NCBI GenBank assembly: GCA_002404345.1
Contig: DHJN01000207.1
Coordinates: forward strand, 3,600-8,877
Origin: Actinobacteria bacterium UBA4719
Lineage (GTDB): Bacteria > Actinomycetota > Actinomycetes > Actinomycetales > Dermatophilaceae
DNA: 5,278 nucleotides
Direction of reading: 5' to 3'
The notes below the pieces were generated by a model. That model ran no database searches and was not told where the DNA came from. It was given only the letters and a program-made list of their open reading frames with translations. How positions within the stretch are numbered: the stretch's first letter is position 1; each line of letters starts with the position of its first letter. Positions 1 through 5,197 of this stretch are shown here, one piece after another. The position numbers were made by a program, and so were the translations under genes.

Positions 1-207
1 CTGATCGGCGAGGTGGCACGGTACAACGGACCCGCCAAGCTCAACGTTCTCCCGCCGGTGTGCCCCCTGAAGGTGTCCGCAGCGGACTTCAGCCAGGCCG
101 AGAAACTGATCGCAAGAGCCAAGAAGGACACTGGGTCGTGGCTCGACGCCGGCGGCCCGGATCTGCCCACGCCGCAACGGTTCCTGTCAATGCATGACGA
201 CACCTGA
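1..207 (+). CDS. Patatin-like phospholipase family protein, C-terminal end (partial)
   Basis: The first codon of the window is already in frame, and the frame stays open to a TGA at 205-207, giving about 68 C-terminal residues; the real start lies upstream. The segment NVLPPVCPLKVSAADFSQA followed by a helical stretch (EKLIARAKKDTGSWLDAGG) and a terminal PxPxRFLSMH is the tail I associate with actinobacterial patatin-like phospholipases, which are serine hydrolases acting on lipid acyl esters. The catalytic GxSxG serine and DG/A aspartate would lie upstream, so activity cannot be judged here. The gene is unrelated in strand and role to its right-hand neighbour: the decayed transaldolase ends almost at its stop codon, which suggests a rearrangement joint. 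The GTG at 13 is internal and not the true start. The family call rests on remembered tail similarity only. Confidence 0.7.
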   Translation: MIGEVARYNGPAKLNVLPPVCPLKVSAADFSQAEKLIARAKKDTGSWLDAGGPDLPTPQRFLSMHDDT

Positions 208-213
208 CGAGGG

Positions 214-703
214 AGCGTTGCGTGGCACGCAGGAGGTGAATTCCTTAATGGCGGGCAGGCCCTAGGGGTGCATGGGATCTTGATGAACAGGTTAGGCCTG
301 TGGGCCGTGGCGTGCGGTCTTGTCGCCTGCTCGATGGTGGCGGCGTCGTCGTGGGCCAGCAGGGGGGAGACCTCGAGGGAGACCCAGCCGTCGACGCCGT
401 CGGTGTGCTGGTGGACCGGGGCGAACAGATCAGCAGCGCGGCGCAGGTCGCTCAGGGCCTGCTCGAAGAACACCTGCTCGTCGGACCGTCGGACCCGCCA
501 GCCCGCTCGCAGGTGGCGATCTCGGCGTCGTAGTCGGTGCCGGCCTCGATGGCCTTGTCGAAGATCGTCAGGTTGGAAGTAAGCCCGGTGACCGAGTCTT
601 GGTCGATGTATGCGGCGAGTGTGCACTGCTTGAGCAGGGTACGGGTGATGTTGTCCACCCACAGGCTCTGCCCGGCCTCGCGCAGCTGCCGGGTCGCTCT
701 CAT
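214..703 (-). pseudogene. tal: Transaldolase pseudogene (N-terminal part, frameshifted and truncated)
   Basis: Transaldolase moves a three-carbon dihydroxyacetone unit between sugar phosphates in the non-oxidative pentose phosphate pathway. From ATG at 701-703, behind GAGGA and 28 bp after the transketolase stop, the reading begins LREAGQSLWVDNITR, then YIDQDSVTGLTSN and TIFDKAIEAGTDYD, a typical actinobacterial transaldolase start. An 8-bp tandem duplication (480-495) then shifts the frame; the original frame would hit a stop at about 452. In the shifted frame homology resumes with SDEQVFFEQALSDLRRAADL, DGVDGWVSLEVSPLLAHD and RPNLFIKIP, whose Lys (codon 279-281) is the Schiff-base residue. 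A second frameshift and a TAG (262-264) precede GLPAIKEFTS, and similarity fades near 217. About 160 of roughly 370 residues remain. Missense changes such as TSNLT for TSNPT also suggest relaxed selection. It cannot make a working enzyme. Confidence 0.88.
480..495. repeat. 8-bp tandem duplication inside the transaldolase remnant
   Basis: GTCGGACC occurs twice back to back, at 480-487 and 488-495 (GGTCCGAC on the coding strand). Removing one copy restores a continuous transaldolase reading, ERAGGSDEQVFFEQAL, across the site. The duplication is therefore the direct cause of the first frameshift. Replication slippage is the usual origin of such a short tandem duplication. Confidence 0.85.
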
Positions 704-731
704 CGGGGGTCCTCGGTCGGCAAGTGGCTGG

Positions 732-2606
732 TCAAGATACGGCCAGTCGGCGTGCGGCCGCGACGATGTGCCGGGTCGAGATGCCGGCGGCGTCCAGCAA
801 CTGGGCCGCGGTTCCGGAGGTGGGTAGCCCCTGAACGGCCAGGTGCGCGACCTGCAGCGACGGCACCGAGGCGCCGGCCAAGGCCTCCAGCACGGCGCTG
901 CCGAGCCCGCCTTCGGGGTAGTGGTCCTCGACCACGACAAGCCGGCTGCCGGTGACCTGGCAGGCGGCGATCAGGGTGTTGCGGTCGATGGGTTTGATCG
1001 AGTAGGCGTCGATGACCCGCACGCTGATGCCGGAGGTGGCGAGTTCGTCGGCGGCGGCCAAGCATTCGTGCAGCGTCACACCGGCACCGATCAGTGCCAC
1101 CTGGTCATCCGGACCGGCCCGGTGGACCTTGGACCCGCCGATCGGGAATGCCTCCTCGGGCGGGTAGATGACGGGGTAGGCGCCGCGGGTGGTGCGCAGG
1201 TAGACGATGCCGGTGGTGTCGGCCATGGTGGTGACCAGCTGGGCGGTGGCGGACGCGTCGGCGGGATAGAGCACGACCGAGCCGTGCACGGCTCGCAGCG
1301 CGGCGAGGTCTTCCAACGCCATCTGTGAGGGGCCGTCCGCGCCGATCTCGACGCCGGCGTGCGAACCGACCAGGCGGATGTTGACCTCGGAGATCCCGGC
1401 CATGCGGATGAAGTCGTAGGCGCGGGAGAAGAACACCGCGAAGGTGACGGCAAAGGGCACATAGCCGCGCACGGCGAGCCCGACGGCGGTGGCCACGAGC
1501 TGCTGCTCGGCGATGAACATCTCGAAGTAGCGCTCAGGGCAGACTGCGGCGAAGTCCTCGGCGTGGGTGGAGTTGCCGACCTCGCCGTCCACGACCACGA
1601 CCTCGGGGCGGGCAGCCAGCGCGGTCACCGCAGCGCCGAACGCGGCCCGGGTCGCGACCTCGTCGCCGAGCGCGTAGGTGGGCAGGGTGAGTCTTGCGGT
1701 GGGGTCGGCGGTGATCGCCGGGGTGCCCGGTCCGGGTCGGGTGGTGGTGACCTGCAGATCGCTCGGCCCGCCCAAGTCGGCGATGGCACGTTCGGCCATC
1801 TCCGGTGGCAGTGCCTTGCCGTGCCAGCCGTTCTTGTCTTCCAGTTCGGGCACACCCTTGGCTTTGATGGTGCGAGCCAACACGACGCTCGGGCGATCAC
1901 TGTCGGCACGGGCCTCGGTCAGCGCCTGGTCGATGGCGGCGTGGTCGTGGCCGTCGACGATCAGCGGGCGGGCGCCGAAGGCTTTCACCCGGGCGACGTA
2001 GCGCTCCAGGTCCCACTCCAGTTCGGTGGGTCCGCGTTGTCCCAGGCGGTTGATGTCAATGATGGCGGTGAGGTTGCCGAGCTTGTAGTAGCTGGCCTTG
2101 TCCAGGGCTTCCCAGATCGAGCCCTCCGCGGTCTCGCTGTCCCCGCACAGTACCCACACGTGATAGGGCAGCTTGTCCAGGTACCGCCCGGCCAGGCAGA
2201 CCCCGACCGCGACAGGCAGCCCCTGGCCGAGCGAGCCGGTGGCCACGTCCACCCAGGGCAGGACGGGGGTGGGGTGGCCTTCCAGCCGGCCGCCCAGTTG
2301 CCGGTAGGTCGTGATCAGCTCCTCTTCCTCCACCACCCCGACTGCGCGGAACATTGAGTACAGCAGCGGCGAGGCGTGCCCCTTGGAGAAGATCAAGTGG
2401 TCGTTGCCGGGCAGGCCGGGCTGCTGCCAGTCGTAGCGCAGGTGCCCGACAAGTAGCACGGCCATCAGGTCGGCAGCCGACAGCGAGGACGTGGGGTGCC
2501 CGGAGCCGGCTTCGGTGCTGCAGCGGATGGAGTCCACCCGCAACTGGGTCGCCAGCCGGCCGACCAGGTCAAGGTCGAGCTGCGTGTCCATGGTCGGCGT
2601 GCTCAT
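732..2606 (-). CDS. tkt: Transketolase (short, animal-like type)
   Basis: This thiamine diphosphate enzyme transfers two-carbon ketol units between sugar phosphates. Its 624 residues match the ~620-residue animal-like class rather than the ~670-700-residue bacterial housekeeping class. Domain order is ThDP-binding (about 1-290), pyrimidine-binding (about 310-480) and C-terminal (about 495-624). Visible active-site features are GSGHPTS (H37), SKGHASP (H77), GHPTP (H111), DVATGSLGQGL (120-130), the metal/ThDP segment from GDS (D156) to DIN (N186), WHGK (H262), the catalytic glutamate in FIAEQQ (E367), and R320 and R471 in the sugar-phosphate site. No lesion is visible. The start at 2604-2606 overlaps the preceding stop as ATGA, implying translational coupling; an internal ATG (2589-2591) is a weaker alternative. 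The transaldolase remnant follows 28 bp later. Because every catalytic motif is kept, the enzyme is probably active. A dihydroxyacetone-synthase-like specificity cannot be excluded from sequence, although that class is longer. Confidence 0.95.
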   Translation of the reverse strand: MSTPTMDTQLDLDLVGRLATQLRVDSIRCSTEAGSGHPTSSLSAADLMAVLLVGHLRYDWQQPGLPGNDHLIFSKGHASPLLYSMFRAVGVVEEEELITTYRQLGGRLEGHPTPVLPWVDVATGSLGQGLPVAVGVCLAGRYLDKLPYHVWVLCGDSETAEGSIWEALDKASYYKLGNLTAIIDINRLGQRGPTELEWDLERYVARVKAFGARPLIVDGHDHAAIDQALTEARADSDRPSVVLARTIKAKGVPELEDKNGWHGKALPPEMAERAIADLGGPSDLQVTTTRPGPGTPAITADPTARLTLPTYALGDEVATRAAFGAAVTALAARPEVVVVDGEVGNSTHAEDFAAVCPERYFEMFIAEQQLVATAVGLAVRGYVPFAVTFAVFFSRAYDFIRMAGISEVNIRLVGSHAGVEIGADGPSQMALEDLAALRAVHGSVVLYPADASATAQLVTTMADTTGIVYLRTTRGAYPVIYPPEEAFPIGGSKVHRAGPDDQVALIGAGVTLHECLAAADELATSGISVRVIDAYSIKPIDRNTLIAACQVTGSRLVVVEDHYPEGGLGSAVLEALAGASVPSLQVAHLAVQGLPTSGTAAQLLDAAGISTRHIVAAARRLAVS

Positions 2607-3076
2607 GATCGTGCTCCCGCCAACGGCTCAGCGTGCACTTCGGCCAGGGGGACTTCGGGGTTGACCAGCCTGGCCTTGTCCACTCGGGCACCGGAACGGA
2701 TCAGGGTCTGGATCACGTCGGTGACGTCCCAGATGTTGACGTCCATGCCGGCCAGCACTCGCCCGTCCCGCAACCAGAAGGCGGTGAATTCACCCTTTGC
2801 GACGTCGCCGGAGTACTCCATCTCCTGCTCGTACTGGTCGGAGAAGGCCAGAGTCGTGACGCCCTCGGATGTGGCGACATCGGCCTGGACGAATCGTCCG
2901 GCGGGGATGTCGTCGACCGGTGTGCGCGCGGCGACGATGACCCTCGCGTCGGCCTCGACGAAATGCCGCGTGATGGCTGCTCCGATGCCCTTCGTTCCAC
3001 CGGTGACCAGGACCCTGGAGTCGGTGAAATCGATACGGTCGGCGGGGCCGACGTGCGGCGGTGCTGTGCTGCTCAT
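2603..3076 (-). CDS. Hybrid of SDR N-terminus and ferredoxin reductase C-terminal domain
   Basis: The 157-residue product joins two unrelated families. Residues about 15-77 are a short-chain dehydrogenase start: the TGGTKGIG nucleotide-binding motif (25-32), an Arg after the second strand (R51) that often marks NADP(H) preference, and D66. From residue 78 the sequence is the C-terminal domain of a Rieske-type ferredoxin reductase: FSDQY, MEYSG, then GEFTAFWLRDGRVLAGMDVN and a VDKARLVNPEVPL tail. The SDR part lacks the NNAG strand and the Ser-Tyr-Lys catalytic set. The reductase part lacks its FAD and NAD domains. Catalysis is therefore unlikely, although the frame is open. The start at 3074-3076 is chosen because AGAGGAA lies 11 nt upstream and SDR similarity begins soon after; an open extension to 3151 looks non-homologous. 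The stop overlaps the transketolase ATG, so the gene may survive mainly to couple translation. It is best read as the fused ends of two genes after a deletion. Confidence 0.85.
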   Translation of the reverse strand: MSSTAPPHVGPADRIDFTDSRVLVTGGTKGIGAAITRHFVEADARVIVAARTPVDDIPAGRFVQADVATSEGVTTLAFSDQYEQEMEYSGDVAKGEFTAFWLRDGRVLAGMDVNIWDVTDVIQTLIRSGARVDKARLVNPEVPLAEVHAEPLAGARS

Positions 3077-3099
3077 GATGGCTACGGTTCCTCTTGCGA

Positions 3100-3115
3100 A
3101 TCGACGTTCGTCGAT
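3100..3115. promoter_or_regulatory. 16-bp inverted repeat before the hybrid gene (possible operator)
   Basis: ATCGACGTTCGTCGAT has perfect 7-bp arms around a central TT. It lies 23 bp upstream of the hybrid gene's ATG and just downstream of a candidate promoter, where an operator or a leader hairpin would sit. There is no T-run, so a terminator is unlikely. The regulator that might bind it is unknown. Confidence 0.4.
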
Positions 3116-3121
3116 GTTGGG

Positions 3122-3151
3122 ATCATCTGCTTCAGTTGGTGGGTGCGTCAA
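3122..3151 (-). promoter_or_regulatory. Candidate promoter for the hybrid-tkt unit
   Basis: On the minus strand a -35-like TTGACG (3146-3151) is followed after 18 bp by a -10-like GATGAT (3122-3127). The -35 matches the consensus at five of six positions and the -10 at four of six. Transcription would start near 3115, at the inverted repeat, and read into the hybrid gene and tkt. It may be the promoter of the original SDR gene. The 127-bp gap after the PanE-like gene would also allow simple read-through, so an internal promoter is not proven. Confidence 0.3.
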
Positions 3152-3203
3152 CGGGCGTCCGACAGATCAAGCTGGTCAGGCGAGTCTTTCGTGGTGGCAT
3201 CCG

Positions 3204-4136
3204 TCACGGGTGGGTGTCTTTGGCGAGGCGGTCCTCGTACACGCGTAGATGCAGGGTGGCTAAGTCGAGGAGGGGAGTGGACACTTGGAACGTCCGCGCG
3301 CGAGCTGCGAGGTCTGCGAGGACGTGTTCCACCTCAGTGTGGTGTCGGTCGGAGACGTCACGGAACATCGAGGACGCAAAGGCCGACGTGGGCTCGGTGA
3401 TTGTGTGGGTAGTGCTGTCCAGTTCGGTTTGGGGTACCGGGTAACCGGCGGCCGCGGAGACGGCAGCGGCTTCGGCGAGAATCGCGGGGCCGAGCTTCTC
3501 GCCTTCGGGTGCGGCGACGATGTCGCCGACGGTGCCCCGCGTCAGGCAGGTCAGCGCACCGACGGTGGAGATGAACACCCACTTATGCCACATTGCTGCG
3601 AGGATGTCTTCGCTGATAGCGGTGTCGAATCCTGCGCCGGCCAGCGTGTCATGTGCGTCTTTAATACGGGCGGTCACGTGCCCGTCTTGCGGCCCGATCT
3701 GGAGACTGGCGAACGGAGCGAGTTGAATGATGTCACCGGCGTCGTTGAGCTGTGTGGCTACCATCACGACACCGCCCAGCACGTTACGGGCCCCGAACCG
3801 GTCGTTGAGCTTGTCGAGATGTGCGATGCCGTTGAGGAACGGGACGATCAGCGTGTCGGGTCCGACCGCTTGAGCCATATCGTCAAGTACGGCGGACAAT
3901 GCGGTGGCCTTGACCGCCAGCAGCACGAGATCGGTGGGGTCCGTGAGTTCGTCAGCGGTGACCAGTGCCGGCGTGACGACCTCGGCGTCGCCATGGCCGG
4001 TGATGCGCAGCCCCCGGGCACGGAGGTTCTCAGCGCGTCGCTGGCGGACGAGGAAAGTTACGTCGCGTCCGGCCAGGGCTAGACGCGCGCCGAAGTAGCC
4101 ACCAGTCGCACCCGCGCCAACAACAAGGATTCGCAT
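3204..4136 (-). CDS. Ketopantoate reductase (PanE/ApbA) family oxidoreductase
   Basis: The family reduces 2-dehydropantoate to pantoate with NADPH in coenzyme A synthesis, but also contains many paralogs of unknown substrate. The 310-residue product has the usual length. Residues 1-12 are MRILVVGAGATG, the Rossmann nucleotide-binding motif, with R31 and R33-R34 placed to favour NADP(H). K76 (AVKAT) and N102 (FLNG) match conserved cofactor or active-site positions. MWHKW holds the likely catalytic Lys (K185), and SSM (255-257) and TE (267-268) match the C-terminal substrate-binding segment. The two Asn that follow the catalytic Lys in E. coli PanE (K+4 and K+8) are Ile and Gly here, so the substrate may not be ketopantoate. 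Start 4134-4136 is chosen because homology begins there, with GATGAG about 6 nt upstream; in-frame ATGs at 4146-4148 and 4152-4154 are possible. It is the first gene of the minus-strand series and divergent from the regulator. Confidence 0.88.
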   Translation of the reverse strand: MRILVVGAGATGGYFGARLALAGRDVTFLVRQRRAENLRARGLRITGHGDAEVVTPALVTADELTDPTDLVLLAVKATALSAVLDDMAQAVGPDTLIVPFLNGIAHLDKLNDRFGARNVLGGVVMVATQLNDAGDIIQLAPFASLQIGPQDGHVTARIKDAHDTLAGAGFDTAISEDILAAMWHKWVFISTVGALTCLTRGTVGDIVAAPEGEKLGPAILAEAAAVSAAAGYPVPQTELDSTTHTITEPTSAFASSMFRDVSDRHHTEVEHVLADLAARARTFQVSTPLLDLATLHLRVYEDRLAKDTHP

Positions 4137-4166
4137 TGGCTCATCCATCTCCATATTCGTTGAACA

Positions 4167-4182
4167 CGCCTCCATGGAGGCG
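4167..4182. repeat. Perfect 16-bp palindrome in the leader of the PanE-like gene
   Basis: CGCCTCCATGGAGGCG is fully self-complementary with no spacer. It lies about 30 bp upstream of the start codon, inside the predicted transcript leader. Its CCTCCATGG half recurs at 4292-4300, nearer the promoter. It could be a dimeric regulator site or, in RNA, a structure near the ribosome binding site. The function is not known. Confidence 0.45.
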
Positions 4183-4238
4183 AGGCTGTCGATAATGCAC
4201 ACTCCCTCTGCTTTGTCCTGAAAAGCGTTGAAGCGACC

Positions 4239-4256
4239 CGAGCGCCGAGGCGCTCG
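4239..4256. repeat. 18-bp inverted repeat in the leader of the PanE-like gene
   Basis: CGAGCGCC and GGCGCTCG, two perfect 8-bp arms, are separated by only 2 bp. The site is about 80 bp downstream of the predicted minus-strand transcription start. As RNA it would form a strong GC stem. No U-run follows on either strand, so it is not a standard intrinsic terminator. An operator or a leader structure is possible. Confidence 0.45.
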
Positions 4257-4338
4257 TTGGGGCAGGCCACGCATCCGTTGTCGCGACCCATCCTCCATGG
4301 CTCGACATGGCCACCCCCATAAAAACAATTACCATTCG

Positions 4339-4367
4339 GTTATACTCTGGTCTCGGTAATCGAGCAA
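4339..4367 (-). promoter_or_regulatory. Promoter of the PanE-like gene / minus-strand operon
   Basis: On the minus strand TTGCTC (4362-4367) and TATAAC (4339-4344) are separated by exactly 17 bp. The -10 matches the consensus at five of six positions and the -35 at three. It sits in the only AT-rich patch of this GC-rich window. The start would be near 4332, giving a leader of about 195 nt before the PanE-like ATG. That is long and contains both inverted repeats described here. Confidence 0.5.
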
Positions 4368-4375
4368 GAGCGATC

Positions 4376-4405
4376 TTGACCGTCAGTCAGCGGGGAGGTC
4401 ATACG
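4376..4405 (+). promoter_or_regulatory. Candidate promoter of the HTH regulator gene
   Basis: TTGACC (4376-4381) matches the -35 consensus at five of six positions. At 18-bp spacing lies CATACG (4400-4405), only a weak -10. The predicted start, near 4412, falls just before the dyad at 4419-4443, as expected for an autoregulated gene. A TATACT (4341-4346) on the same strand has no usable -35 and is a poorer choice. Confidence 0.3.
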
Positions 4406-4418
4406 TCCTTTCGACATC

Positions 4419-4443
4419 TAGAACCCAAGGAATCTTGTTTCTA
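4419..4443. promoter_or_regulatory. 25-bp dyad before the regulator gene (possible autoregulatory operator)
   Basis: TAGAA (4419-4423) and TTCTA (4439-4443) form perfect outer arms, and two further pairs match inside (C4425-G4437 and A4427-T4435). CAAG/CTTG (4427-4430 and 4435-4438) makes an offset inner repeat. The dyad spans about two and a half helical turns and sits 27 bp upstream of the regulator ATG, between its likely promoter and ribosome binding site. This is the usual place for an operator of a dimeric winged-helix protein. Binding by this regulator is inferred from position alone. Confidence 0.4.
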
Positions 4444-4469
4444 AGGTCGACCTGCGGGAGAATCGCGGC

Positions 4470-5156
4470 ATGGCTGAGCTGACGCTGATCGACCCACCGG
4501 CAGACGTGGCGGTCGGTGCCCGGCGCGCCGAAGTGCTCGCCCAATTGCGGGAGGCCGACGGGCCACTATCAGTGCAGCAGGTCGCGTCGCAGACCGGATT
4601 GCACGTGAACACCGCACGGTTCCATCTTGGCGGGCTGGTCGGCGACGGGCTGGCCGAGCGCACCGCGGAAGAGCGCGACCTGCCCGGACGCCCACGGATC
4701 CTCTACACCGCCCGCACCGAGGTCCTCGGCCCGCGCAGCTACGGGCTGCTGGCGGAGATGCTCACCGGGCTGGTCGCATCCCTCGACGACGCCGGCCCGG
4801 CTGCGGTCGAGACCGGCCGGGCGTGGGGTCGCCACCTGGTCGACCGGCCGGCGCCGTCGCAGAGGGTCGACGCCAACGACGCGACGGCCCGGCTCAACCG
4901 GGTGCTCGACTCGATCGGCTTCCAACCCGAGGTGCGCCCCGGATCCGACGGCATCGAGATCCGGCTGCACCACTGCCCGTTTCGTGAGGTGGCCGAGCGG
5001 CACACCGACGTGGTCTGCGCCATCCACCTGGGGCTGATTGAGGGCGCGCTCGCCGAGCTGCGCGCACCACTGGAGGCGCAGTCACTGGAGCCACTCGTCG
5101 CCCCGGGCCTGTGTGTCGCCCGACTGCGGGCGACTCGAGCGGTGCAGCGTGACTGA
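4470..5156 (+). CDS. ArsR/SufR-like (COG2345-type) winged-helix transcriptional regulator
   Basis: The 228-residue product has an N-terminal winged helix-turn-helix. Residues about 20-82 include PLSVQQVASQTGLHVNTARF, the HLGGLVGDGL recognition and wing region, and GRPRILYT, typical of the ArsR-like family that includes SufR. The C-terminal half carries HHCPF (C169, after H167-H168), VVCAIH (C183, H186) and GLC (C215), a CX13CX31C arrangement. A similar cysteine pattern in SufR-type regulators holds an iron-sulfur cluster, so redox, iron or other metal sensing is plausible but unproven. The start is supported by GGGAG at 4456-4460, 9 nt upstream. The gene diverges from the PanE-like operon across about 330 bp and may control itself, that operon, the downstream lipoprotein gene, or several of these. 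The lipoprotein start is only about 40 bp after its stop, consistent with co-transcription. It is not recognised as a named orthologue. Confidence 0.85.
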   Translation: MAELTLIDPPADVAVGARRAEVLAQLREADGPLSVQQVASQTGLHVNTARFHLGGLVGDGLAERTAEERDLPGRPRILYTARTEVLGPRSYGLLAEMLTGLVASLDDAGPAAVETGRAWGRHLVDRPAPSQRVDANDATARLNRVLDSIGFQPEVRPGSDGIEIRLHHCPFREVAERHTDVVCAIHLGLIEGALAELRAPLEAQSLEPLVAPGLCVARLRATRAVQRD

Positions 5157-5197
5157 CACGGACCTCCGGCGTCGCCAGGTTCGGGCGGGTGCCAGGT

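Larger units (their letters stand above)
4137..4469. other. Divergent intergenic region between the PanE-like operon and the regulator
   Basis: These 333 bases hold no convincing gene. The contents, in order, are a perfect palindrome (4167-4182), a GC inverted repeat (4239-4256), a second copy of CCTCCATGG (4292-4300), an AT-rich patch with the minus-strand promoter (4339-4367), a weaker plus-strand promoter (4376-4405) and a dyad near the regulator (4419-4443). The part left of 4332 would be transcribed as a long leader. I do not recognise a known riboswitch class in it. Confidence 0.7.

Noticed and set aside
452..940. A 162-codon minus-strand gene running from inside tkt into the transaldolase region
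   Set aside because: Its first ~80 residues are an off-frame reading of the tkt 3' end. The only meaningful part begins at the ATG at 701-703 and belongs to the transaldolase pseudogene.
268..955. Plus-strand open frames over the transaldolase remnant
   Set aside because: Their products are low-complexity Arg/Pro/Gly-rich shadows, while the opposite strand gives clear transaldolase motifs.
1359..2357. Long plus-strand open frame (332 codons) antisense to tkt
   Set aside because: It is a mirror of the strongly coding, GC-rich tkt gene. Its product is rich in Gly/Val/Asp/Gln with no recognisable domain.
3077..3151. 25-residue N-terminal extension of the hybrid gene from ATG 3149-3151
   Set aside because: It covers the candidate promoter and palindrome, is not SDR-like, and a better ribosome binding site precedes the ATG at 3074-3076.
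4239..4256. Intrinsic terminator
   Set aside because: The stem is strong, but the loop is only 2 nt and no T-run follows on either strand.
4137..4328. In-frame N-terminal extension of the PanE-like protein starting at a TTG at 4326-4328
   Set aside because: The extra 64 residues show no family similarity and carry palindromes, while the Rossmann motif of the family starts right at the ATG at 4134-4136. The open frame is probably chance in GC-rich DNA.
4341..4346. Plus-strand -10 box TATACT for the regulator
   Set aside because: No -35-like hexamer lies 16-18 bp upstream. The same bases are better explained as the minus-strand TATAAC box, which has a partner at 17 bp.
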